DNA from: Gnetum montanum
Lineage: Eukaryota; Streptophyta; Gnetopsida; Gnetales; Gnetaceae
Assembly: GCA_015680685.1 (NCBI GenBank)
Contig: MNCI01011864.1
Coordinates: 566,084 to 630,083, forward strand
DNA: 64,000 bases
Direction of reading: 5' to 3'
Position numbers and translations under genes: made by a program. Positions 10,024 to 21,720 of the stretch are shown here, one piece after another. The notes beneath the pieces are model-generated. The model worked only from the letters and a program-made list of their open reading frames with translations, did not search any database and was not told where the DNA came from. Positions within the stretch are counted from its first letter, which is position 1; each line of letters starts with the position of its first letter.

Positions 10024-11457
10024 TGATGAGTCATGTTTTGCAGGGCTCCAATATCAAATATCTGATATCAAAGCTATGATGTCAAGTATTTGATATCAAG
10101 GCACAACCTTCAATGTCAAACATCTGATATTTTTCCTTCCATGTGAGCTTATAAATACCACAATTAGCTACATGGTTGGGAGATAGCGTATAGCATATAG
10201 AGAAGATAGAATAGATTCATAGATTTTTGATTTCAAGTTTTGTTAGTTCCCAGTGCATGCTCACAGTGTGATGTTAAGTGGGGGGGGTGTCGGACCCCAA
10301 AAAGAGAATTTTATTTATAGAAAAAAAAATTTAGTGCATAAGCAACTTCAAGATATATAGATTGAGGAAAGGAGGAAGAGAAACTGTGTTGACGGAGACT
10401 ATTATAGAGGAAACATGTTAAACTTAGCATTCCACAGGGTGTGGAAATGCATTCCAGAATTCAACCATTTGCTGAAATGTGTGTAACTTTTCCAGGGTGT
10501 GGATTGTCGAATGAGAACAACGGTGAAAGAAAGAGGAAAAGGGCCAAATGGTGTAGAAAACTATGACTTAATTAGGAGAATTTCTTCTGAAGTGAGGCTT
10601 GATGATGGTGATTATTTAGATCTCCGATATGACTCCATGGCTACAATAAGAAAAACAACTGGTTAGCATTCATCTTGAATTTTGGGGCTTGAGATGTAAT
10701 TTGGAAGTGAACTTGCCGAAGAATTTGCATTTGTTCTGAAGTAGTTAGTTGTAAGGATTTTGAAATAATTGTCTTTTGAAAAAGTGTGGTACACAGTGTG
10801 ATGTTAAGTGATTATATGGCATCCTTATTCAAGTGTGACGTACTTGGATACATTACATGATTGACAGTAAAGATCGAGATTACTTCCATCATTGCAACAT
10901 CCACTTAGCTTTATTATTGTTTTTAATTACCTTAAATTACTTAAATGTTTACTATTTTCCTTAGTTAATGTTTTCATTTATTTCTCTTTATTATTTCTAT
11001 TATTAAGTGGAATGAGTGTGACTAATCGCGACTGCTTAAGTCTAATTACTTAGTAGCCCAGTAGTGTATCTTTTGGTACACCCAATGATGTATTCTTGGT
11101 AATCCCAATGGTAGTTACATGAAATTCAAGGTGTGTACAAATGGTTAGGAATGGATACTCATTGCACGTAGGCTAGTTTAGACTTTACTTTCCATTGATA
11201 ATTACATTAAACAATCAATTTCTTTATTATCAATAGGAGTAACTTAGGGCCAAACAACATCAATCATCATATGCCTCACTTTGGACTAAACCATACATGA
11301 CAAAACTACCACTAGTCCAAGTGGGAAGCCAGCAAACTACAATCAAGGCCTAACAATTTAGATGCACAACTAGTCTCATCCATGAACTTCGATTAGATCA
11401 TTCGTGAATGCTTGTGATTCATATGGTTGGGTGTAGGGGGTAACTTGCCACTCATCA
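10024..11457 (+). repeat. 3' LTR carrying a 530 bp insertion
   Basis: It begins TGATGAG and ends CTCATCA. A run of GATATC-type palindromes (10050-10135) is followed by a TATAAATA box at 10150-10157. Without the insertion at 10281-10810 it would be about 904 bp, close to the 918 bp of the neighbouring LTR, with which it aligns on both sides of the insertion (GTGTGATGTTAAGTG / ATTATATGGCATCC). No primer site follows. Confidence 0.7.
10281..10810. other. 530 bp insertion flanked by 19 bp direct repeats
   Basis: CACAGTGTGATGTTAAGTG occurs at 10262-10280 and again at 10792-10810, and the DNA between them is absent from related LTRs. The insert starts with a G run and TGTCGGACCCC and contains no ORF that I recognise. 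The long direct repeat resembles a target duplication of target-primed retroposition, but I see no A-tail, so its class is unknown. Confidence 0.6.
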
Positions 11458-12519
11458 TTATTTAAAATGAAAATCAATGTAAAAGTTTGAATCCTTATGT
11501 ACATTTATTTAAATATGTATAAAATAAATTGTATTATTATGCATTTTTTTGCTTTCTTTTAAATTATTTTATTATCATAGGATAATATTATTGAAGGATA
11601 ATATTCTAGGTTAATGTCACACATGGACAACAATGTATAATTAAATTTAAATTAACTAGATATATATCTATGGGTAGAGTGGTTCTTAAAATTTTGACAT
11701 CTTGGACTAGGAATAAGTAACAAAAAACAACCTATCTTTTGATCATTCTATTAGTTGGGCAATTATCATCTTTTCATATAAGGAGTTCATAGAATAACTA
11801 AGACATAGACGATGAAGGAATTTCAAGCAACAAAAGAATTACTTGGTTGTCTTGACTTCACAAAAAATTAGCTAATAAAATTTGTATTTTTCAAAATCTT
11901 AGAAATTTTTCTATAATTTGGAAAAAAGAAGTACTATAAAAAATATCTAAATGTTGAGTTTATATTATATTCTTTCAAATTTATCAAAAATCATGGTAAT
12001 TCTAGTAGTGCAATTTTAAGAGATGACAACTTAAACATTGTTAAGTTTCTTATGCTAAAATTTTAACTAAACCTTTCCATAGATATTAACTTTCAAAAAA
12101 AATTAATATTACATTAATTCATTGTGTGATGAAAGAGAAATGATTTAATCATGATCATTATTCATTTTGATAAAAATTCAAGATTTAGAAAATCTACCAA
12201 ATTATAAAGCTAATTTCTCCCAAACCCTAATAGATATTGAATTGAAATTTAGGTTGCACGTAGCCACCTATTCTACCTTTCTAATAAATTTAGAATCATT
12301 AGTAAATGTTGCAAAATGACTAAGATATGATTAAAATAGAGAATATCCCAAATTCTAACTATTCCAATTCCAAGATTGAGTAAATGATGATGAATGATGT
12401 TGATGAATTGATAACAAATATTCCATGATACAAATTTACAAGAGATGATTTGGATATATGGTGTAGGAACACCTCTTCCAATTTTCTTGTTCTATCCTAC
12501 ATAAATGTTTTGCAAGTTT
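11458..12519. other. Non-coding stretch, no feature recognised
   Basis: AT-rich, stops in all frames, no terminal motifs, primer site or protein similarity that I can see. It separates the 3' LTR at 10024-11457 from element 4. Confidence 0.45.
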
Positions 12520-13536
12520 TGAGCTTGAAGAAGACATGGATGAATGGGTCCTATCAATATGTGTCTTCTTGTGTTAACCTTGTTGATAATGATTCTTGGT
12601 TGTTTTGGAATGTTTAGGGGTGTTTTAGATACATGGTGATGAGTTTAAGGCGTTCTAGGATCTATGCAGACTTGTTTAAAGGCATCCAGAGATTCTAGAC
12701 ATCAAAACAACCATTTTTGTGTTTAGTCATGGCAAGTGAAACGTCTCAACAAAAATTGAGATATCTTAACTATGCATGTGACATCTCAAGAAAGAAGTCT
12801 CAATAGAACTTGAGACATCTTGGGCCCAAAAAAATGTCTCAAAAAATAGCATATGTCTTAATCAAAAGCTAGGTTTTCATAGGAGATGTCTTGACAAGAT
12901 GAAAGATGTGAATGGGGAAACCTTCAAAAATACCCATTCCAATTCAAGAAATAGCTAGAACACAATGGAAAAGGATATAAAAAACCACAAAGAAGGTGAG
13001 AATACTTGGGAAACATCTAGAAAACCTTAGGTTGAGTTGATGAAAGGTTTATAGGTTTCTTATCTTTTAATTTGACACAAATATGTATGTATTCATCATT
13101 GTTGAGTAGCAATGAGTGAGAGAAAAAGCTCTTGAGAGTGTAAAGCTAAGCAAGAGAGAGAGGGTGAGCACATTAGATGAGTGTAATTGGTGATTGCAGC
13201 TCCAAGAATAACTTATGATGTCTTGTCTTTATGTTCTTTTCTCTTGTATCTTACTTATGAGTTGAAATATCAGTTCCAGGTTGTAGGAAAGATTATCTAT
13301 TCATTATGTCTTACCTTAAGAACAACCATTGTGTGATTGTAGAGCCTCATTATTTATAATATCAGTTGAGTATGAAAAGTTTTGAATATTATGGGTTTTG
13401 TGAAGAATTTTGTAATCTTCTAATAAATTAATTGAAGATAGATAGTTTTCTTATTTTCTAGTAAAACATTTGTCTTGAAATATTATCTAGATTTAGTATT
13501 AGGAAGATGATTTATTTATGGAGTGAACCTACCCTA
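12520..13536 (+). repeat. 5' LTR of element 4
   Basis: It starts TGAGCTTGAAGAAGACATGG and aligns throughout with 18329-19331. The 5' half holds several AGACATCT / GAGACATC motifs (12735-12910), some close to palindromic. A TATAAAAAA box lies at 12976-12984 and the R/U5 side has long A/T runs and an AATAAATTAATTGAAGA block near 13420. The exact 3' end is set by the primer site and is good to a few bases. Confidence 0.8.
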
Positions 13537-13543
13537 GCGCTAT

Positions 13544-13556
13544 TGGTATCAGAGCC
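13544..13556 (+). other. Primer-binding site, tRNA-iMet
   Basis: TGGTATCAGAGCC is the standard plant initiator-Met primer site and lies a few bases after the LTR end. It is perfectly preserved in an otherwise decayed element. Confidence 0.9.
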
Positions 13557-13605
13557 TAGGGTCTATTGTTATTTGGATTTTTAATTGAGAATTTGATCAA
13601 TTTTG

Positions 13606-14760
13606 GATGACATCCAAGAAGAAATAGCTACACACTCTAAATTGAGACATAGAGAGCATGAAGTCTACCTTCCAGATGATGATTGCTTGATTGGATGAAA
13701 TTAGCCCAAAGGTAGATGGAAATGCCAATCCTAGCCATGTCCAAAACCATGGAGATGAAAAAGTTTCATAGCCAGGTAAAGATGGAGTAGATGAAAAGGA
13801 AGGAAAATTTGACTATGTAAGTATAGGAAATCATCAACTAAGGTTTTCAATGAGGGGAATCCTTTTTCTCATATGAGAACTCCAAAAGCTCCAATGATGT
13901 TCAATGCTACTTCTTCGAGCAAGCTTAATGAGGAAGATGAGGCAAGGCTTGCTAGAGCATTCAAAAATACTACAAGAATTTTGTACATAGAGTTGAAATC
14001 TTTCAATGGTGTAGATGGCACCAATGCTCTTGCAATTTGGATGAAGGCACTTGAGAAGCATTTCCAATTGGAAGAGGTACTAAATATCTTGAGGGTACCT
14101 ATTGTTGAATCCATATTAGAAGGTATGACTTCTACATGGTGGGAAAAGGAGTCCTAGGGTTATGAAAGATAAAATGGTCAACCTATCAAAGATTATGATC
14201 TAATGAAATACAAGTTGAAGAGAAAATTTGAATAGTCTTGTCAGACATAAGAAATCATTATGAAGTTAAAATTCCTAAGGTAAAGAAACAAGGATGTCAT
14301 ATAATGCTACATTAAATTTTGTAATCTATTCCATCAAGCTAAGGTAAACTCAAAAGAGTATGAATAGGCTTCAATATTTTTAGGAAGTCTCAAAATGACA
14401 TACCAACAAGAATTATCCTTTTATGAGCACAAACTCTTGATGAGGCTTATGATTTAGTACTCAAGATGGAGAAGAAATTAGGAGGATTTAGAAATATGAG
14501 CAAAAAAAATTTCAAGGAGAAGGAGAAGGGATCCAAATTTGAGAAGAAATCCAAGTCCAAATCTTAAGATAATAAGGGTAGCCAAGATAAGAAGATTGAA
14601 AGAGATGATGAGAAGAAAAAAGTTAAGAAGAACCAAAGAAAGGAAAGTAAGGGTTAAAGTAGTAGCTCATCAAAACTATAATGCTTCAAATGTGGAGAAT
14701 GGAGACATAAGAAATAGGAATGTCCACTTCACAAGGCAGCCAAGGACAAAGATGTGAAAA
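13606..14760 (+). pseudogene. gag: gag of element 4
   Basis: The region encodes a capsid-type segment at 13873-14157 with E-L-K-S-F-N-G-V-D-G, A-I-W-M-K-A-L-E-K-H-F and T-S-T-W-W, features of plant gypsy Gag proteins. A lysine-rich stretch follows, then a zinc knuckle at 14692-14723 of form C-F-K-C-G-E-W-R-H-K-K-stop-E-C, that is C-x2-C-x4-H-x4-C with a TAG inside it. Several frameshifts separate these parts. The start is not certain; an ATG near 13606 lies about 60 bp after the primer site but soon meets a stop. Confidence 0.7.
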
Positions 14761-14858
14761 CAATGGAGGTGAAGGAGACATCAAGCTATGCTCTTTAGAG
14801 AGGTAATCTTAATGTTCTAAAATTTGAGCATGTTTCTATATTAAATTCTTGTGCATTC

Positions 14859-15206
14859 ATGGGCAATGTCAATAGACAAGATCACCCTAATAGGAAATTG
14901 TTGTTTCAAATTGGGGCTAGTTTTTTACTCACTGGGGAATTGATTCATATTTTGATTGATGGGGGAGCCCAAGAAAATGTTATTTCTTCTAAGGAAGTTG
15001 CTAGATTGGATTTGGTAACTAATCCTCATCCTAGAGCCTATAAGGTATATTGGTTATCTAAAGATTTTTCCCAATTGGTGAGGAAACAATGTACTTTGAA
15101 ATTTAAAATTGGAAGTTTTCATGATGTTGTGAAGTGTGATGTACTTCCAATAGATTGTGTTGATGTAATTCTTGGTAGACCTTGGAATTTTGATAATGGT
15201 TCTTAG
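14859..15206 (+). pseudogene. Aspartic protease of element 4
   Basis: The retropepsin-like domain would cleave the Gag-Pol polyprotein. It shows L-I-D-G-G-A-Q-E-N-V-I-S near 14950-14985 and V-I-L-G-R-P-W near 15165-15185, the usual active-site and flap-side landmarks. D-G-G in place of D-S/T-G is a known variant in plant gypsy proteases, so it need not be damage. The local frame is open for 115 codons but breaks before RT. Confidence 0.75.
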
Positions 15207-15224
15207 TTTGATGGAGCAAGAAAT

Positions 15225-16230
15225 TTGTGGAGTGTAGTTAGACCTGATGGAATCCATGGTTTGATTCTTATGCCAACTAAACAAGTGAGGCAACAAAGCT
15301 CACTTAATGCTTCATTAATCCTTCTAGGAGAGAGGAAATTTATCAAGGAACATGATGAAACCAATTTTGATTTTATTGTTATGAAAGTAGCTACTACTAA
15401 CCATGATGATGTGCAATTTGAACTTCCTATATGTGTGTTATGCTTAAAGAAATAGTTTCCTAGGGTTTTTAAAGGGAAATTAGATGGACTACCACCAATG
15501 AGGAATGTACATCATCAAATTGACTTTATTCCTAGTGCTACTATTCCAAAAAAGAGAGCTTACTTCATGGAACCAAATCAAAGGGTTGAATTGGAAAGGC
15601 AGATAGAGGGGTTACTTTCAAATGGCTTCATGAGGAAATCCATTTCACCTTATGCAATTCTAGCAATGCTAGTGCCAAAGAAGGACAATGATGAATGGAG
15701 GATGTGCATTAATTCTAGGGTAGTGAACAAGATAATAGTGAGGTACAAGTTTCCTATTCTAAGGATGGATAATATCCTTGATGTCCTTACAAATATAGAG
15801 AGCTTTAGCAAAATTGATTTGCAGAGTGGTTACCATCAAATTAGAATCAAGCCTGGTGATGAGTGGAAGATACCTTTCAAAACACTAAATGGATTGTTTG
15901 TGTGGTTGGTGATGTTTTTTGGGCTCACAAATGCACTTACTACATTCTTGAGGTTGATGCATGATGTATTGAAGGACTTGATTATTAAGTGTTTTATTTA
16001 TCTTTTTGACAATATTTTGTTGTATAGCTCTAATGAGGAAGAGCACTTGGATCACTTAAGGATGGTGTGTTTTATGTTGGAGAAGGTGCACCTAGTAATC
16101 AATGTGAAGAAANCGTGTTTTATGTTGGAGAAGGTGCACCTAGTAATCAATGTGAAGAAATACCATTTCTTCAAGAGGAAAATTGCATATTTGGGTCATT
16201 TGATTTCTAAAAGCTAAATTGGAATGGAAG
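15225..16230 (+). pseudogene. Reverse transcriptase of element 4
   Basis: Strong RT landmarks run in order: V-P-K-K-D near 15670, W-R-M-C-I-N-S-R-V-V-N, P-I-L-R-M-D, F-S-K-I-D-L-Q-S-G-Y-H-Q-I with the first catalytic Asp near 15815, F-G-L-T-N-A, and the active-site motif at 15999-16013, which reads Y-L-F-D-N where F-D-D is expected, so the last catalytic Asp is Asn. An N at 16113 sits between two identical 46 bp copies (16067-16112 and 16115-16160), an assembly artefact that duplicates a short protein segment. Confidence 0.85.
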
Positions 16231-16920
16231 CTACCAAGGTAAAGGTCATTAGGGATCAACCAACTCCTAAAACTTTTGAGGAGGTAAGATCATTTCTTGG
16301 TTTAGTAGGTATTTATAAATGGTTCATTAAACATTTTAGTGGTATTTCATGGCCTATTTTTCCTTTGTTGAAGAAAAATAAGGTATTTAGGTAAGATAAT
16401 GAAACCCAAGGGAGCTTTAACTTGTTGAAAGTAAAGATTACCAGTGAACTAATGCTTGTAATTCTAAATTTTTAAAAGCTTTTCTAGGTGGAGGTAGATG
16501 CACATGGACTTGCCATTGGTGGGCTACTTTCACAAGAAGGTAGGCTTGTTACTTGCTTTTTCAAAAAGTGTAATGAGTCAAGGAAAAAATATAGCATATA
16601 TGAGAAGGAGATGTATGCTATTATTCAAGAAATTAAGCATTAGAGGCATTATTTTTGCCCAAGGAATTCATTTTGATGATGAACCATAAAGCACCATAAT
16701 TCCTAACCTTATAAAAGAAGTTGAGCGCAAAGCACATGAAGTGGGTTATGCAATTACAAGAGTTTAGTTTTGTGCTAAAGCATAAAAGTGGAAAAGCTAA
16801 TGTGGTGGCTAATGCATTATCTAGGGTGCATGTGCTAAATTCTAATGTACCTCATATGGAAGGTATGGGTGATTTTGCTTCTTTGTATGAGCATGATGTT
16901 GATTTTAAATAAGTTTGGAG
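16231..16920 (+). pseudogene. RNase H region of element 4
   Basis: After the RT thumb (R-S-F-L-G-L-V-G-I-Y near 16290) the region encodes V-D-A-H-G-L-A-I-G-G-L-L-S-Q near 16495, an altered RNase H start, and Y-E-K-E-M-Y-A-I-I near 16600 across a frame change. A K-H-K-S-G-K-A-N-V-V-A-N-A-L-S-R block at 16780-16830 is the typical end of a gypsy RNase H. Stops and frameshifts are frequent. Confidence 0.7.
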
Positions 16921-17019
16921 TAGCCTCAAAGAGCCATTGATGAATAGGATAGACCAATGGTGAAACTATCATATTCAAGATGAACTATTATTTAACAATG
17001 GAAAGGTATGTATTCTTAA

Positions 17020-18122
17020 TTGTGATTTTTGAAAAATGATTTTATTTGAAAAGCATTGCAGTGGCATAATAGGTTACATGAGCAAGGATAAAACATTGAA
17101 ACTTGTGGATAGGCACTATTTTTGGCCTAATATGGCAACATAACTTTCAAATTTTGTGAAGGAGTACTTGACTTGTCAAAAGTTCAAAGACGGTAAAGGG
17201 ATGGATGGACACTATATGCCTTTACCAATTCCCAAAGCTTCATGGGAAAGTATGTTTATGGATTTTTTTAGTGATATTCTAAAAATCAAAAGTGGGAACA
17301 ATGAAATTTTTGTTGTGGTTAATAGGTTCTTCAAGATGGCACATTTTATTCCACACAAGAAGATAAGTGATGTGTCTCATGTGGTAAGTTTATTTTTCTA
17401 GCATGTTGTGAAGTTACATTTTGAATATTGTTAGTGATAGAGACTTCAAATTCACAAGTCATTTTTAGAGGTCCCTTTAGAAGATTATAGGGACAAAGTT
17501 GAATTTTTATAGTGCATATCATCCACAATTTGATGGCCAAACAAAGCTGGTGAATAAATCCTTTCTAAACATATTAAGGTGTTTATTTGATGGATAACCA
17601 AACAGGTGGAAAAACTTGTTGTGTCATGTCAAGTTCTTGTATAATAATGTTTTTTATGTTGCTATTGGTAAAAGTCCATTTGAGGTGAACTGTGGGTTTT
17701 GTTCAAAAATTGTAAACACTTTGAAAAGCTTTGATGGTGAAGCTTCACTTAGTGTTGATTTTGTGCAAGAGATGAGGGACCTCCATGCATAAGTAAAATC
17801 AAATATTGAGAAGAAGACTAAAGAGAGAGTCCTCAATAGGAATGAGGGCAAACAGAAGTTTCATTTTGCTATTGGTGACTTAGTTTGGGTGCACTTGAAG
17901 TAGTAGTTAAGAGACGTTAACTTCTCCAAATTGAAAGTCAAGAAGATGTGGCCTTTCAAAATTAAGGCTAAAATTCATAATAATGCTTTTGAGATTGATT
18001 TACCAAATGATGTTAATATTTCTTTTGTGTTTAATATTTCAAATCTTGTGCACTACGATGGACTAGCTAATGAGAACACCATACAAGGGAGCATCAATGA
18101 GTTGAAGGGGACTATTAATTAG
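17020..18122 (+). pseudogene. Integrase of element 4
   Basis: The zinc-binding part is suggested by H-Y-F-W-P-N-M near 17113 and a T-C-Q-K segment near 17170. The core has W-E-S-M-F-M-D-F and then V-V-V-N-R-F-F-K-M-A-H-F-I-P, where the first catalytic Asp is Asn. The second Asp survives in I-V-S-D-R-D near 17430, and the Glu position reads Lys (D-G-Q-T-K-L near 17530). A K-S-P-F-E-like block and the C-terminal V-W-V-H-L-K segment (17880) follow. The catalytic triad is therefore broken twice. Confidence 0.8.
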
Positions 18123-18328
18123 TCCAAGCCTTCAATGGAGAGGATGACAATCATACTCAAGCAAAGAAAAGCTTCTAATACTTGGAAAGTCAAGAGGCAT
18201 GAATATTTGATCAATTGCAAGGATTAGTCCATAGATTATGTTGTATGAGTCCATGAGACTAAACTTCATGAGTGGGGAATCACTTCAACTCCTACTTCCT
18301 TGTTCACTTGAGTTCACTTTCTAAAGGA
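18123..18328 (+). pseudogene. Chromodomain-like tail of element 4
   Basis: Downstream of integrase, one frame reads I-L-K-Q-R-K, then R-H-E-Y-L-I-N-C-K-D, close in spacing to the E-Y-L-V-x-W-K core of chromodomains in plant chromoviruses. The aromatic Trp is replaced and stops interrupt it. If correct, it once guided integration to marked chromatin. The remaining bases up to the LTR hold no clear polypurine tract. Confidence 0.4.
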
Positions 18329-19331
18329 TAGGCTTGAAGAAGACATGGATGAGTGTGTCCTATTGGTATGTGTCTTCTTGTGTTGACCTTGTTGATGATT
18401 ATTCCTAGATGTTTTAGCATGTTTGGGGGTGTTTTGGGCTCATTTTGATGAGTTTAGGAGGCTTAGGATCTATGGAGACTTGTTTAGAGGCATTTGGAGG
18501 TTCTAGAAATCAAAATAAGCATTTTTTTTGTTTAGCCCTAGTAGGTGAGACATCTCAACTATGCATGTGACATCTTGGGTGAGACATCTCACAAAAACCT
18601 AAGACATCTTGGGCCTAGAAGAGATGCCTCAAAAAAATAGTAGACATCTTAACTAAGAGCTAGGTTTTCACAGAGGACGTCTTGGCAAGATCAAAGATGA
18701 CTCATACGAATGGGAAAACTTTCGAAAATGTCCATTTGAATTCAAGAAATAGCTAGAACATAATGGAAAAGGATGAAAACAGTCAGAGAGAAGGTAAGAA
18801 GACTTGGGAAACATCTGAAAAATCTTAAAGTAAGTTGAGGAAAAGTTTCTAGGTTTCTTATCTTCTAGTTTGACATAAATATGTATGCATTCATTTTTGT
18901 TAAGCAGCATTGACTAAGGGAAAAAGCTCTTGACAGTGGAGAGCTAAGCAAGAGAGAGTGGATAAGCACATTGGGTGAGTACAATTGGTGATTGCAACTC
19001 CAAAAACAATTTGTGGTGTGTTGATCTTTGTGCTCTTTTCTCTTGTATCTTACTTAGGAGTTGAAATCTCAATCCCAAGTTATGGGAGAGATTCTCTATT
19101 AATTGTGTTTTTCCTTGAGAACAACCATTCTGTGGTTGTAGAGCCTCATGCTTTGTAATATCAGTTAAGTGTGATAAGTTTTAGATGTGGTTTTGTGAAC
19201 CATGTTGTAATCTTTTAATAAATTAATTAAAGAAAGCTAGTTTTCTTATTTTCTAGCAAAATGTTTATCTTGAAATATTATCTAGATTTAGTATTGGGAA
19301 GGTGATTTATTTGTGGAGTAAACCTACTCCA
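18329..19331 (+). repeat. 3' LTR of element 4
   Basis: It aligns with 12520-13536 but starts TA in place of TG. The TATAAAAAA box of the 5' copy is replaced by a GATGAAAACAG sequence near 18770. Shared landmarks include GACATGGATGAGTG, GGGGTGTTTTGGG, several GACATCT motifs and the terminal AACCTACTCCA. Confidence 0.8.
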
Positions 19332-19589
19332 ATATATATATGTAACAAGTGTGGTAAATTTTACTAAAAATAATACAATATAAACCTAATGACAAAAAAA
19401 ATTTAAAATTAAATATATATATGGATTGGGGCCAAAACAACATTACAAGGATTCATAAATCTAGAAATTTCTATATTTTACTAAAATAAATCTCTGTTAT
19501 ATAATAAAATTAAAAATTTATTATCTTCTACTCTAAAAAAATTAATAATCCATTCTTAGAGTGAAAGGTAATCTTCATTCTTCATCTTC
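19332..19589. other. AT-rich spacer
   Basis: Short AT-rich DNA with ATATAT runs between element 4 and the copia remnant. No coding signal or terminal motif is visible. Confidence 0.4.
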
Positions 19590-20440
19590 GGTTTCTCTTT
19601 TGTTTGTCATGCTCTAGATTCCTACAAATTCATTAAGGCACTTGATCTTATAAGACAAAAGATTTTTTGTTAATAAGTCACCAAGTTACTCTTTTGAACT
19701 AATGTGAATATGTTTGATGATTCATTCTTTCACCTTTTTCTTGATGAAATAGTAGTTGATATCAATGTGCTTAGATTTTTTGTGATGCACATAGTCTTGG
19801 AATAGTTGTATTACTATTGTATTGTCACAGTACAAATTTTTAGGAATATCAACTTCGAATCCTAAGTGTGAAAGAATTTTATTTAGCCAAAGTATATGTT
19901 GGAGGCATCTAGTGATGGTAATAAATTCTACTTAATAAGTAAATAAGCGAATGGATTATTGTTTATTTGATTTCCAATATGTTGGATTTTTTCCATGCAT
20001 AATGAGAGTTGCTGATCTAGATTTCTATCATCATTATCTCCTACCCAATCAGCATTTGAATATGCATAAAGCTTATTATTTCCTTTACTATTAGATTCCA
20101 AAGTTGCAAGTTCCTTTTACATAATTGAGGAAATGCTAAGTGCTTGTATATGAGATTGTCTTGGCTTTCGCATGCATGTGGATAAGTATGATGTTGCATA
20201 ATTTAAATTTAGTTTGGTCTAGCAAAGAAATCAAACTCATCCAATCATGGTTTTATACATGGTTGCATCTATGAAAAGAGTTACATGGTTAACTTTAAAT
20301 TTTATGGTAAAAGACCACTAACTATTAAATTGAATTTTTCAATGATAAAATTTATATATTTGAATTGAACTTCATTACCTCTTTATCCTCCCTCACTTCA
20401 ATTCCTATGAAGTATTTGAGTTTGATATGTTAGTTACCAG
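19590..20440 (-). pseudogene. Ty1/copia RT C-terminus and RNase H remnant
   Basis: On the minus strand, a Y-F-I-G-I-E-V segment near 20400 marks the end of a copia RT. Further on come Y-A-Y-S-N-A-D-W-V-G-D near 20050 (start of copia RNase H), S-x-I-Y-Y and H-x-L-W-L-N-K-I-like blocks near 19900, C-D-N-T near 19830 and S-K-H-I-D-I-N-Y-Y-F near 19760. The last is a hallmark of copia RNase H, which copies the RNA strand away during replication. Frames are broken repeatedly and no LTR or integrase is nearby. Confidence 0.7.
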
Positions 20441-20509
20441 GATATCTTTACTTTAATTTCTATGAAGTATTGGAGTTCGATATGTTGGTTATCATGATAT
20501 CTTCATAAG

Positions 20510-21720
20510 TAAATTTACAATAAGTTTTAAAGTTGTACAAAACTTTGCATTGAAATAAAGATATGACATTTGTATATAGTTTATGCTAAGTATAAACATC
20601 AAAATCTTATATAAAAAAGTTTAATCTAAAAAAAATGAAATTAGGCATAGTGTTTAAGGTATATTAAGTAATTTTAAATTTTATCTTCTATGGTTCAAAG
20701 TTTTTTGTTATCTTTAAAATTACCATCTTTTGAAGTTACTTTTTATTTTATTAAACTATGTTAAATATTAGGTAAATATTATATATTACATGTTACATTA
20801 TACTTAATTTATTTTATGTAAATATGACACAGTTTAATTTGTATCTATGTTAATTTTATTTAACATGTGTACAGTGGGTAAATATGTCATTAACTTTATA
20901 AAAACCTCTCCTTTTTAAACAATACATTTGCATAATCGTTATTAATAAAATTAAACTGATATTACGATCATGGCAGTACTCTTAGAATATTTATTTTAGG
21001 ATACATTATAAATATGCGATGTTAATATTGTATAATAAAATAAAATAAAATAATAATTTTTATTTTACAAAAATGGACCACTATTATAATGTTACATCAT
21101 TAATATATAAGGTTACTTTATTATTTATTTATTTTTAGTCTATATATCATATTTTTTTACCCAATATTACTATTTTATATTTTATTTTATAAGTGTTGTA
21201 ATTATAATGTTTTAATTTTTTTAAATATGATATTTATTTTATTAAAATATACTACATTTTATTTTTTTCAATAAAATAAAATATAATACATTATCTTATT
21301 TATTTATAAAATTACACTTTATTTTAGGTAAATACCTTACATTAGTTTTTCATTTTGTAATATATTATGTTGTTTTTTATTTTATTAAAAAAATACAATG
21401 TTAAGTTTTATTTTATTATAATATACCATGTCAAAATATTAAGTTTATTTTATATTAACACAACACTTATTTTATTTTATTTAAAAAAATGTTATATTAC
21501 CTTCTTATTTCATATAACATGTTATTTTCTACTTTTAAAAAAATATCATAATATCCTTATTTTAGTATGTTAAATTTGTACTGTTACATAAATGTGATAT
21601 TTTTGTCATGATATTAATCTTTCTTGTATAAAAGATAACAAGATTAATAATAATAAAATATTAAAATATATAAAAATTTGTATACAATAACTTTATTTAC
21701 TTCAAAGTGTTATTTAGGAT
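20510..21720. repeat. AT-rich direct duplication, unit 1
   Basis: Very AT-rich DNA. It shares with unit 2 (22305-23520), in the same order and orientation, AGTAAATTTACA followed by AAAGTTGT.CAAAACTTT.CATTGAAATA, then TTTTTTTACCCAA.ATTACTATTTTATATTTT, then AAATATATAAAAATTTGTATAC. The offset falls from about 1.79 kb to 1.76 kb along the pair. Inside the unit, short TATTTTATTAAAATAT-like blocks recur irregularly. Confidence 0.65.

Larger units (their letters stand above)
12520..19331 (+). mobile_element. Ty3/gypsy element 4, chromovirus-like
   Basis: Two related LTRs of about 1.0 kb (12520-13536 and 18329-19331) enclose, in order, an initiator-Met primer site, gag with a zinc knuckle, protease, RT, RNase H and integrase, all on the plus strand. 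RT before integrase is the Ty3/gypsy order. A decayed chromodomain-like tail after integrase points to the chromovirus branch. I found no matching 5 bp flanks. Many stops, base substitutions at catalytic codons and a loss of the TATA box in the 3' LTR show it is dead. It is unrelated in LTR and primer type to the Athila-like elements. Confidence 0.85.

Noticed and set aside
18668-18910. 80-codon minus frame
   Set aside because: Antisense to the 3' LTR of element 4 with no family signal.
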